The notes under the pieces are model-generated. The model searched no databases. It had not been told where the DNA came from and worked only from the letters and a program-made list of their open reading frames with translations. A program made the translations under genes and the position numbers. From NCBI GenBank assembly GCA_024698145.1, contig JAILRO010000044.1, positions 26,875-90,874 of the forward strand: 64,000 nucleotides of DNA. Direction: 5' to 3'. Each line of letters opens with the position of its first letter. Position 1 is the stretch's first letter. Source of the DNA: Lachnospiraceae bacterium (GTDB lineage Bacteria > Bacillota > Clostridia > Lachnospirales > Lachnospiraceae). This document shows positions 33,678 to 41,993 of this stretch, piece by piece.

Positions 33678-35918
33678 GCTAATACTATTTTTTTTTCCGG
33701 CTTTTAATGGTTTGATACAGCGCTTTGACCCCTTTATTATGATTTTTTTAGGAGTTCCTTTAAGTGCGTTCTTTCCAACCTTCTTAAGGACAGTGGATTT
33801 GGAATTGATTGTTTTTAAGTTGCTGCAATTTTCAAAAGCACTTGCACCGATGGACTTAACGTTCTTACCGATTGTTACTTTGGTAAGAACGTTATTGTTC
33901 TTGAAAGCTTTTTTGGATATGGAAGTAACCTTGAACGTAATGCCACATAACTTGATTGAGTCCTTGATTTTTGCTGTTGAACAGTATTTGTTATACGGTT
34001 TTACATAGGTTACGGTTCCGCCCTTTATCTTACCGTGTTTTTTTGTTATCTTTGTTATTCTGTATTTTCCACCGGATTTTTTGTCCGCGATGGCAAGGTT
34101 TTTCTTAAGATCTTTAGCTTTTATGTTTGTGGCAACATAATATTTAACGCCGTCACCATCTGTGATGACTTTGGCTTCCTGATAAGAAGGTACGGGGATA
34201 TTTTTTAACTTTATATTATTCTTATCCAGCATGATTCTTATAGTTGATTCTAATTCTTTGCGTGTCACTTTGTCGTGAGGACCTATTTTTTGTTCGGCTT
34301 TAGAAGAACCTGCAGGTCCTTTGCCTTCCATGATTCCCCATGTTACAGCCCAGGTGAGCGCTTCCCATGCGTAGTAATCTATTTCGTAGTAATCAATGTA
34401 ATCATCAGTTCTTCCAAAATCAATGGCTCTGTCATATCCCATAAGTTCTGCGTAACGCATGAGCATAAGTGCCATGTCCTGTCTTTGGACACATTTTCCT
34501 ACACCGAAATAGTCGGATGTTACATATGGATAACCGACGCAAATAGAGTTCTTTTCACCCCAAAGCAGAGCATCTTCATACCAGGCACCTTTTACTACAT
34601 CTTTAAATCTGGATTTGAGTCCTTTGACACTAGGCTTGCCTGCCATTTCATAGAGAGTTACAACGACCATTTCTCTTGTCACTCTCTCTTTTTTTGCAGG
34701 AAGATTGTCCTCGTCATGTGGTCTGTCGGTTGCGTCTAACAGATTGTTGGCGACTTTTTTGTTGATAACAAGCTTGGCAGAGTCATCAAAACAAAGGAAA
34801 CATTTATTGTCGTCTCCGGTAGAGGTATCTCCACCGTAATCCAGAGTCCACGAATGTCCTTTGCATGTATTAGATTCATCTGCTTTGACACCCTTATTGT
34901 ATGTCTGTACAAGGAAAGGATTATAGCTTATGTCAATTTTTGTAAGCGGATTTGTAAATGCCATCAAATAATACAGATATGTATTTTTGGACAAATCAAG
35001 CTTGCTTATATCGTTGCATGAACAATCCAGATAAAGTAATTTGGGATTGTGTGTAACGTCTAATGTTTTGAGGCAATCACGATTGTAACTACAGATAAGT
35101 TTTTGTAATTCTTTGTTGTTGCTTACATCCACGTTTGTGGCGCTGTTGTTGGCACAATTATAATATTGTAATCCTGGGCATTTGCTGACATCAATGCTTC
35201 CAAGTCCCGGGTTATCCCATATGTCAAGGCGCTTCATTTTTGGACATAGCGTTACGTCCAATTGCGTGAATTTGTTGCGCATTGCATCAAGATGCTGCAG
35301 ATTAGGATTATGACTTAAATCAAGCGTAGTAAGTCCGCAATCACCGCATGTTAAATGTTCCAACAAAGGATTTTTTGAAACATCCAAGCCATTTAACGGG
35401 TTGGAATTGATTTCTATAAATGATACCTTGGGATTGTTGGATACGTTAAATGAAGTTAGTTTGCAATCGAAACAATATACCCATTCAAGATCTGGGTTTG
35501 GCGTAAAATCAAGTTCAGTAAAAAGATTGCCGGAACACCATACACCTGTAAGTAATTTGTTGTTACTAAGATCCATTTCGGATATCTGATTATCCATGCA
35601 ATATAGACCGCGCAATTCCGTGAAATACTCGATTCCCTTAAGTGACTTTATTCCTTTGTTGACACACCATATGTTTCTTAAGTAGATAATTTCATCTTCA
35701 TCTATAATTCCGTCACCGTTGCGGTCATAATCGGAACCGGCAATTACGGCACGAAAATTATCGTCCGGAAAGTTGGATTCGTTAATTGTTACAACAGGTT
35801 TTGGAGTGCCTGGGACAAAGTCACCTGCGAAAGCGGTAGAAGATAAGCTGTTCATCGTAATTAATGCTGTGGTTAAGCCAAAAAATGATCGGATAACAAT
35901 GCGCGATAGTTTACTCAT
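33654..35918 (-). CDS. Secreted leucine-rich-repeat protein with SLH-type and BspA-type domains
   Basis: The 754-residue protein starts with a signal peptide (cleavage near STAFA). An EF-hand-like calcium loop follows (DYDRNGDGIIDEDE, about 63-76). About 80-340 are cysteine-containing LRRs of the LDLS.NP.L type. About 400-600 resemble SLH domains (VTREMVVVTLYEMAG, then DMALMLMRYAELMG), which bind wall polymers. The C-terminal part has a BspA-type LRR (LTKVTIGKNVKSIGASAFENCS). The last 11 residues look wrong: a run of nine A in the coding strand (33688-33696) precedes them, and one more A would give a stop right after GKKK at 33685. AAGGAGG lies upstream of the ATG. Probably an adhesin or fibre-binding surface protein. 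Confidence 0.85.
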   Translation of the reverse strand: MSKLSRIVIRSFFGLTTALITMNSLSSTAFAGDFVPGTPKPVVTINESNFPDDNFRAVIAGSDYDRNGDGIIDEDEIIYLRNIWCVNKGIKSLKGIEYFTELRGLYCMDNQISEMDLSNNKLLTGVWCSGNLFTELDFTPNPDLEWVYCFDCKLTSFNVSNNPKVSFIEINSNPLNGLDVSKNPLLEHLTCGDCGLTTLDLSHNPNLQHLDAMRNKFTQLDVTLCPKMKRLDIWDNPGLGSIDVSKCPGLQYYNCANNSATNVDVSNNKELQKLICSYNRDCLKTLDVTHNPKLLYLDCSCNDISKLDLSKNTYLYYLMAFTNPLTKIDISYNPFLVQTYNKGVKADESNTCKGHSWTLDYGGDTSTGDDNKCFLCFDDSAKLVINKKVANNLLDATDRPHDEDNLPAKKERVTREMVVVTLYEMAGKPSVKGLKSRFKDVVKGAWYEDALLWGEKNSICVGYPYVTSDYFGVGKCVQRQDMALMLMRYAELMGYDRAIDFGRTDDYIDYYEIDYYAWEALTWAVTWGIMEGKGPAGSSKAEQKIGPHDKVTRKELESTIRIMLDKNNIKLKNIPVPSYQEAKVITDGDGVKYYVATNIKAKDLKKNLAIADKKSGGKYRITKITKKHGKIKGGTVTYVKPYNKYCSTAKIKDSIKLCGITFKVTSISKKAFKNNNVLTKVTIGKNVKSIGASAFENCSNLKTINSKSTVLKKVGKNALKGTPKKIIIKGSKRCIKPLKAGKKNSISSHHSPVL

Positions 35919-36014
35919 TTGTATGGTATACCTCCTTAGTTGCGGGATTATCTGATTAGATTGTATGATAAATTGTAGCCGGTCGCAACAAGTATTTGAT
36001 ACAAAGACAGATTC

Positions 36015-36278
36015 TCACATCATTGACATTATCATATCGATTTTCTGTCGTTTTTCAGGGGACATGTCTCGAGTCAGAATATCTATCATCAGCCTGCTTT
36101 CTGATTTTGTAAAACTGAGATTTCTTTTAGAAAGTTCCTTATTGATTGTCATGATTTTTGGAATCATAGACTCTATTGAGCTGTTGTTGCCGGTTGTCGC
36201 AAGCTCTTTGATTATACGTTGTTTTAATGGATGGAGCCGTTGAAATTCTTCCGTCATAAAGAAATCTTGCTGTTGCAT
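36015..36278 (-). CDS. Uncharacterised small protein
   Basis: I do not recognise this 87-residue protein (MQQQDFFMTEEFQRLHP, rich in Met, Lys, Arg and Ile). It is predicted helical, soluble and basic, with no signal peptide or membrane helix. Its ATG overlaps the stop of the upstream gene by one base (TAATG), which strongly supports a two-gene operon and real coding. The pair is isolated between the LRR gene and trmL. Function unknown. Confidence 0.65.
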   Translation of the reverse strand: MQQQDFFMTEEFQRLHPLKQRIIKELATTGNNSSIESMIPKIMTINKELSKRNLSFTKSESRLMIDILTRDMSPEKRQKIDMIMSMM

Positions 36279-36606
36279 TATGTAAACCTCTCTTTCTCGT
36301 TATATTCAGCTGCCTGTAATAAATCATAGTCGGCAAATATTTTGTTAATATTGTCGTCAAAACTATCACTTGTACCCGTATGTATATATTGGGTATTGTT
36401 TACAAGGTCTTCGTTATGTAAACTTGAATCACGAATACTTTGCGATGAGTTATGTAAACCTTGATTTTTATCGGAATAACTAATGTTATGTAAACTGTTG
36501 TCCTGGGTTTCCTGCATCACATTCATAACGGTTTTTAGCATATCAGGTGACATTCCGGTAAGGCCGGCAATCATATCCATAGGATCTTTTGACTCTTTAT
36601 GTAAAC
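36278..36606. repeat. Five copies of the decamer GTTTACATAA (minus strand)
   Basis: Read on the plus strand as TTATGTAAAC, copies start at 36278, 36414, 36450, 36486 and 36597. Three are spaced exactly 36 bp apart and encode (S/G)LHN. The copy at 36278 spans the junction between the two genes in a different reading frame. Confidence 0.85.
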
Positions 36607-36790
36607 CATATGCCGTGATAATATCATTTGACTTAAACGCATTTAAAATCATTTTAACCTCATAGTATTTGACGATGAGAGCAAGAGCAAGCTTCATGGA
36701 ACTGTCCACAAAGGGGATCAGGGCTTCTAGCATGGAATAGGGATTATTTCTTGTTATGGCATCGAGAGGATGATTGTTGGGAAATTCCAT
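36278..36790 (-). CDS. Uncharacterised protein with 12-residue SLHN repeats
   Basis: I do not recognise this 170-residue protein. The N-terminal 70 residues are helical (MLEALIPFVDSSMKLALALIVKYYEV). A middle part has PMDMIAGLTGMSPDMLKTVMNVM. It is followed by three 12-residue units starting SLHN, GLHN and SLHN, then an acidic tail. It is translationally coupled to the following 87-residue protein. The DNA word behind the repeats also recurs outside this frame (see the repeat entry). A weak AAGGG lies upstream of the ATG. Confidence 0.65.
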   Translation of the reverse strand: MEFPNNHPLDAITRNNPYSMLEALIPFVDSSMKLALALIVKYYEVKMILNAFKSNDIITAYGLHKESKDPMDMIAGLTGMSPDMLKTVMNVMQETQDNSLHNISYSDKNQGLHNSSQSIRDSSLHNEDLVNNTQYIHTGTSDSFDDNINKIFADYDLLQAAEYNEKERFT

Positions 36791-36883
36791 GTAGTAACCC
36801 TTGTACTCTTTACATCTAATATATGCATTTTGTTTTCATTTATGAAAAAGTTGTTTGAGGCTATTTTTGCAACTAATATTGCC

Positions 36884-36912
36884 TTGTAAGAACTGAGAAT
36901 ATTTGATAGAAT
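36884..36912 (+). promoter_or_regulatory. trmL promoter
   Basis: TTGTAA (36884-36889), 17 bp, TAGAAT (36907-36912), 32 bp before the trmL start. Confidence 0.65.
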
Positions 36913-36943
36913 AGTAAAATCCGAGAGGAAAGAAGGAAAGATA

Positions 36944-37429
36944 ATGATTAATATTGTATTACATGAACCTGAAATGCCGGCTAATACCGGTAATATTGGA
37001 AGAACGTGCGTGGCAACAGGTGCGAGACTTCATCTTATAGAACCACTTGGCTTTATTCTTAATGATAAGATGGTCAAGCGTGCAGGAATGGATTATTGGG
37101 ACAAGTTGGATGTTACCAGATACGTAAGTTACGAGGATTTCCTTGAAAAGAATCCGGGTGCGAAAATATACATGGCTACTACAAAGGCAAAGTACACCTA
37201 TGCCGAGACACATTATGAAGATGATTGTTATATAATGTTCGGTAAGGAGAGTGCCGGAATACCTGAAGATATTCTCTATGCAAACAGCGAGAATTGCATA
37301 CGTATTCCTATGCTTCCGGATATACGTTCACTCAACTTATCTAATTCCGTTGCCGTTGTGCTTTACGAAGCACTTCGTCAGAATAATTTTATGGATATGG
37401 AACTCGGAGGAAAAATGAGCAAGATGTGA
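36944..37429 (+). CDS. trmL: tRNA (cytidine(34)-2'-O)-methyltransferase
   Basis: This SPOUT-class enzyme 2'-O-methylates the wobble base of tRNA-Leu isoacceptors. The 161 residues match the short TrmL/CspR type: NIVLHEPEMPANTGNIGRTC at the start, LIEPLGF, and the knot motifs FGKESAGIP and IPMLPDIRSLNLSNSVAVVLYEA. GGAAAGAAGG lies upstream of the ATG. A bulged hairpin overlaps its stop codon (near 37413-37441). It is followed 31 bp later by glgB; they may share a transcript without functional link. Confidence 0.93.
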   Translation: MINIVLHEPEMPANTGNIGRTCVATGARLHLIEPLGFILNDKMVKRAGMDYWDKLDVTRYVSYEDFLEKNPGAKIYMATTKAKYTYAETHYEDDCYIMFGKESAGIPEDILYANSENCIRIPMLPDIRSLNLSNSVAVVLYEALRQNNFMDMELGGKMSKM

Positions 37430-37460
37430 TATGCATCTGCTCATTTAGAGGTATAATACA

Positions 37461-39263
37461 ATGAATATTGACGATTTCTACAATGGTAATGAATGGAAAG
37501 CATATGAGTATTTTGGAGCACACCCGGAAAAGGACGGTGTGCGTTTTTGCGTTTATGCACCAAGAGCCAAAAAGGTTTCTGTAATCGGTGAGTTTAATTA
37601 TTGGCGAGATACATTTATGGACTGCGAGGGAAGAGGAGGAATATATTCTATTTTTATTCCTGAAGCAAAAGAAGGACAGATGTATAAGTATCGGATATAT
37701 CATCATGACGGAACAGTTACTGACAAAGCTGATCCGTACGGATTTGGAATGGAACTTAGACCATGTTCAGCATCTATAATAAGAAGACGTGATGGATATG
37801 TTTTTTCTGATGATGAGTGGATGCGGGATTGTGATAAGCGATATGACAGACCACTTAATATATTTGAGATGCATTTTGGCTCGTGGAAGAAAACGTCAGA
37901 AGAAATGGATGGTTTACATAATATTTGGTATCGTTATGAGGAGATGGGTGAGGTCTTGATTCCGTATCTTAAGGATAACGGATACACGCATGTGGAGATT
38001 ATGCCTCTTTTTGAGCACCCCCTGGATGAGTCATGGGGATATCAATCAACCGGTTTTTTCGCGCCTACGTCAAGATACGGAACCTGTGATGGCTTGAAAT
38101 CATTTATAAATGATTGCCATAACGCAGGGATAGGCGTAATCCTGGACTTTGTTATGGTTCATTTTGCAACGGATGATTATGGACTAAAAACATTTGATGG
38201 TGGTGATTTGTATGAACTTCCTCAAAGTGATATCACGATGAGTGAATGGGGTTCATACAATTTCTTTCATGCAAAAGGCGAAGTTGCAAGTTTTTTAAAA
38301 TCATGCGCCGATTACTGGCTTTCTGATTATCATTTTGATGGACTTAGATTTGATGCAATTTCCAATATAATCTACTGGCGTGGACGACAGGAGTGTGGTG
38401 TTAACGAGAAGGCGTTAGAGTTTGTTAAGAGTCTTAATCGTGGTATAAAAGACCGTCATCCGCATGCCATCCTATTTGCAGAAGATTCTACGACATACCT
38501 TAAGGTCACAGCACCGGTTGAGTATGACGGGCTTGGATTTGATTACAAATGGGATTTGGGATTTATGCATGATACACTTGATTTTTTTGCTTGTCCTGTT
38601 GACGAGCGTAGGAACCGTTATGATCAGCTACTATTTTCAATGCACTATTTCTATAATGAACTTTATTTGCTTGCATTTTCGCATGATGAGGTGGTTCATG
38701 GTAAGAAAACATTGATTGATAAGATGTACGGAAGTTATGAGGATAAGTTTGCACAGTATAGAGCATTTTATCTGTATTGGTACACACATCCAGGCAAAAA
38801 ATTGTCGTTTATGGGTAATGAGATTGCGCAGTTTCGTGAGTGGGGCGAGTGGCGAGAACAGGACTATGATGTTTTGATGCAATTTCCGATGCACAGAATG
38901 TTTGCCAGGTTTTCAAAAGATGTTGGGCTTACTTACTTATCACATAGAGCTCTTAATGAAGGCGAGTATAACAGTGCATGCTTTAACTACATAATAAATG
39001 ACAGACGTGATGATCTTGTCTATGCTTATGAACGCGTTGCCGGTGGGGAGAAGATTCTTGCGGTATTTAATTTCGGTGGCAGGGATTATCGTGATTATGA
39101 GATTAAAATTGCAGGCAATCATCAGTTAAATGAACTTATCAACTCCAATGCGGAAATATATGGTGGAAGTGACAAAGGGAATATGATAAATGTTCCTGTT
39201 AGAAACAATAGATGTTATGTCAACCTGGCTGCGTATTCCGGAAGATTGTTTGTGGTGGAGTAG
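37461..39263 (+). CDS. glgB: 1,4-alpha-glucan branching enzyme
   Basis: GlgB introduces alpha-1,6 branches into glycogen in the cytoplasm. The 600 residues hold an N-terminal CBM48 domain (about 15-110: EYFGAHPEKDGVRFCVYAPRA) and a GH13 barrel. Catalytic residues are visible: nucleophile Asp298 in GLRFDAISN, acid/base Glu341 in LFAEDST and the HDE motif in AFSHDEVVHGK. The sequence GYQSTGFFAPTSRYGT is typical of branching enzymes. No other glycogen genes are adjacent, so it appears to be a stand-alone locus. Confidence 0.95.
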   Translation: MNIDDFYNGNEWKAYEYFGAHPEKDGVRFCVYAPRAKKVSVIGEFNYWRDTFMDCEGRGGIYSIFIPEAKEGQMYKYRIYHHDGTVTDKADPYGFGMELRPCSASIIRRRDGYVFSDDEWMRDCDKRYDRPLNIFEMHFGSWKKTSEEMDGLHNIWYRYEEMGEVLIPYLKDNGYTHVEIMPLFEHPLDESWGYQSTGFFAPTSRYGTCDGLKSFINDCHNAGIGVILDFVMVHFATDDYGLKTFDGGDLYELPQSDITMSEWGSYNFFHAKGEVASFLKSCADYWLSDYHFDGLRFDAISNIIYWRGRQECGVNEKALEFVKSLNRGIKDRHPHAILFAEDSTTYLKVTAPVEYDGLGFDYKWDLGFMHDTLDFFACPVDERRNRYDQLLFSMHYFYNELYLLAFSHDEVVHGKKTLIDKMYGSYEDKFAQYRAFYLYWYTHPGKKLSFMGNEIAQFREWGEWREQDYDVLMQFPMHRMFARFSKDVGLTYLSHRALNEGEYNSACFNYIINDRRDDLVYAYERVAGGEKILAVFNFGGRDYRDYEIKIAGNHQLNELINSNAEIYGGSDKGNMINVPVRNNRCYVNLAAYSGRLFVVE

Positions 39264-39359
39264 ATGAATGCAGTGGCGTAACTTACGTAATTATGATTGA
39301 TAAGAAGAATCATTTTAGTTATAATAAGAAAGTTATTAATAATAAATGGAGGACTTAAA

Positions 39360-41906
39360 ATGGCTGAAGTTGAAAAGTCTAAAAAGAATATAATTAAGAG
39401 AGGCATAGGCTTTATAAGGAGACAGTTTACAAGAGTAAGAAACAGATGGCATAAGTTCTATACCTTGAAAATCCTGTATCCGTCTATATACAAAAAGTAC
39501 TCAAAACAGCCGGTTAAAGAGGATAAGGTTGTTTTCATTGAACTTAGACAGCCGGCTATTTCTAACAGCTTTTCGGTTCTTTATAAGGATCTTAAGGAGA
39601 ATTACAATTTTGACATACGTGAGCATTACCTTAGAACGTCTTTTATTCCAAGACCTAATCATGTTAAGCGTTGTAAGGAAATGATTAAGGATATAGCAGA
39701 TGCCAAGTATATTTTCATGAATGAGGCGTCAAATGTTGTCAGTTCGGTAAAACTTCGTCCCGAGACTTTTGAGGCACAGCTTTGGCATGGATGTGGTGCG
39801 TTTAAGAAGTTTGGTATGAGTACAGCAGATCTTATATTCGGTGATAACAGACGCAACATGTTAAAGTATCCGTTTAATAAGAATTATTCATTGGTTACTG
39901 TCAGCAGTCCGGAGGTTATATGGGCTTATGAAGAGGCTATGAATATCGATAAGAAGGGAATAGTTACCGCGACGGGTAACAGCCGTACAGACGTATTTTA
40001 TGACGGAACATTTATTAGGGCAGCTTATGATAAATTGTACAAGAAACTTCCGCAGGCTAAAGGCAAGAAGATAATCCTTTTTGCACCAACTTTCAGAGGA
40101 AGAGTTGCGCAGGCAACATCACCGGATTGCTTTGATATTGCAGGATTTTGTGAAGCATTTTCGGACGAGTATTTGTTACTTTTTAAGCACCATCCTAATG
40201 TTAAGGTACGTCCTGAAATCCCTGAAGAGTATAAGGACTTTGCGTTTGACTTTACGGATGCGATGGCAATAGATGAATTGCTTTGCGTCAGTGATATTTG
40301 TATATCGGATTATTCGTCACTTGTATTTGAATACTCATTGTTTGAAAAGCCGATGATATTCTTTGCATATGATTTGGATGAGTACTTTGACTGGCGCGGA
40401 TTCTATTATGATTATTTCGAACTTGCACCGGGACCTGTATGTAAGACTAACGAGGAAATGATAGATTATATTAAGCACATCGATGAGCGTTTTGAACGCG
40501 ACAAGGTTGTTGCCTTCCGCGAGAAGTTTATGGCATCCTGTGACGGACATGCTACTGAACGAATCAAGGACATTGTTTTTGGCAAGGAAGTGCTTGATAA
40601 GTTCCATATAGCAAAAGATGTGGAAGTGGAAAGACGTATCATGGAGCCATCCGTTTACGGAAGAGACGGCGTTCTGGGAATAGAGAAAATAACCGAAAAG
40701 CCTGAGAATCCGAAGGTGTCCGTAATTATGCCGGTATATAACGTTTCAGCGTACCTTGAAAGTACGTTAAATGACGTTGCAAACCAGTCGCTTAAGGACA
40801 TAGAGATCATATGTGTTGATGATGGCTCAACAGATGGAAGCGACAAGATATTAGATGAATATGCAAAACGCGATGCGAGATTTACAATAATACATCAGCA
40901 GAATCAGTATGCGGGCGTGGCAAGAAATAACGGACTTGCCAAAGCAAAAGGTAAGTATGTAGTGTTTTGGGATTCTGATGATATATTCCGTATCAATGCA
41001 CTTGAAAAACTATATATCGAGGCAGAAAGAACTCAAGCAGAGATTGTTGTATGTAACGCCAACAAGTATGACGAGCAGATAGATAAAGAAGTTCTTACGG
41101 CACTTTACCTCAATGAGCCGTTGCTTCCGGAAAACAGACCATTCTCGCGTGATGATATGGGAGAGTATATTTACAACTTCTCAACCAATGTTCCTTGGAA
41201 CAAGTTCTACTTAAGAAGTTTTGTACAGGAGCATAATTTAAGTTTTGAGGCGAGACGTCAGGCTAATGACACTTACTTTGTTCTTATGGCTTACTATTAT
41301 GCCAAGAGAATATCTACTGTAAATGATAAGCTTATGTTGTATCGTATCTCAACTTCAACAAGCTTAACAGATACAGCAGGTAAGGATCCGTTATGTGCAA
41401 TCCATTCATATGAAGCTGTATGGAATGAGTTAAAGACCAGGACCGATTATAAGGATAAGCTTGAACAGAGTTTCATAAACAGAGCATTAAGTGGATTCCT
41501 CGTATCACTTAATCTTCAGAAGAACTTTGCAAATTACAAGGAGATATATGAGTATCTTGTTAATAAATCATTTATCGAGTTTGGAATTGGCGATCATCCA
41601 AAAGAGTATTATCATCGTGAGTGGATGTATGATGATTATCAGTTGATGATTAAGACTGCACCGGAAGATTTTGTTACCGGTAAGTTCAAAGAAACCAATG
41701 ATAAGTTAAAACTTCGTTCGAGCCAGTTGACTGTTGCGAAAATGAAACGCGATGAATTGATTATCAAACGTGACGAACTTAGAGCAGAGATACAGGAAAA
41801 GAAGGAGATTATCAAAGAGAATAACAAAGTCTTGGGAAGTAAACCGGTAAGACTTGCTATTAAGTTCAGAACTTTCGTAAGACTTGTGTTGTACGGAAAA
41901 CGTTAA
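39360..41906 (+). CDS. CDP-glycerol glycerophosphotransferase fused to a GT2 glycosyltransferase, with coiled-coil tail
   Basis: The ATG at 39360 follows GGAGG and is preferred over 39297. The 848-residue protein has an N-terminal TagB/TagF-type domain (about 30-410: LWHGCGAFKKFGM, ATGNSRTDVF, FAPTFRG, and CISDYSSLVFEYSLF) that polymerises glycerol phosphate from CDP-glycerol. A GT-A family 2 domain follows (about 450-680: VSVIMPVYNVSAYL, CVDDGSTDGS, FWDSDD). The last 80 residues form a charged coiled coil ending in a basic patch, likely membrane contact. It should build a teichoic-acid or capsule-like polymer made of sugar and glycerol phosphate. The tandem LTA-synthase-like genes lie 5 kb downstream. 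Confidence 0.9.
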   Translation: MAEVEKSKKNIIKRGIGFIRRQFTRVRNRWHKFYTLKILYPSIYKKYSKQPVKEDKVVFIELRQPAISNSFSVLYKDLKENYNFDIREHYLRTSFIPRPNHVKRCKEMIKDIADAKYIFMNEASNVVSSVKLRPETFEAQLWHGCGAFKKFGMSTADLIFGDNRRNMLKYPFNKNYSLVTVSSPEVIWAYEEAMNIDKKGIVTATGNSRTDVFYDGTFIRAAYDKLYKKLPQAKGKKIILFAPTFRGRVAQATSPDCFDIAGFCEAFSDEYLLLFKHHPNVKVRPEIPEEYKDFAFDFTDAMAIDELLCVSDICISDYSSLVFEYSLFEKPMIFFAYDLDEYFDWRGFYYDYFELAPGPVCKTNEEMIDYIKHIDERFERDKVVAFREKFMASCDGHATERIKDIVFGKEVLDKFHIAKDVEVERRIMEPSVYGRDGVLGIEKITEKPENPKVSVIMPVYNVSAYLESTLNDVANQSLKDIEIICVDDGSTDGSDKILDEYAKRDARFTIIHQQNQYAGVARNNGLAKAKGKYVVFWDSDDIFRINALEKLYIEAERTQAEIVVCNANKYDEQIDKEVLTALYLNEPLLPENRPFSRDDMGEYIYNFSTNVPWNKFYLRSFVQEHNLSFEARRQANDTYFVLMAYYYAKRISTVNDKLMLYRISTSTSLTDTAGKDPLCAIHSYEAVWNELKTRTDYKDKLEQSFINRALSGFLVSLNLQKNFANYKEIYEYLVNKSFIEFGIGDHPKEYYHREWMYDDYQLMIKTAPEDFVTGKFKETNDKLKLRSSQLTVAKMKRDELIIKRDELRAEIQEKKEIIKENNKVLGSKPVRLAIKFRTFVRLVLYGKR

Positions 41907-41940
41907 TATAGTCAAAAACTTATTAATAAAAAAGTAATTA

Positions 41941-41983
41941 AAAGAGGCAATTGCATGTTGATTAGTGCAATCGCCTCTTTTTG
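41941..41983. terminator. Bidirectional terminator between convergent genes
   Basis: 15-bp stem AAAGAGGCAATTGCA (41941-41955) with TGCAATCGCCTCTTT (41966-41980), one mismatch, A-rich before and T-rich after. Confidence 0.88.
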
Positions 41984-41993
41984 GTTTAATTGT

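Noticed and set aside
36384..36606. CRISPR-like array from regularly spaced short repeats
   Set aside because: The repeated unit is only 10 bp, lies in a coding frame, and no spacers or cas genes are present.
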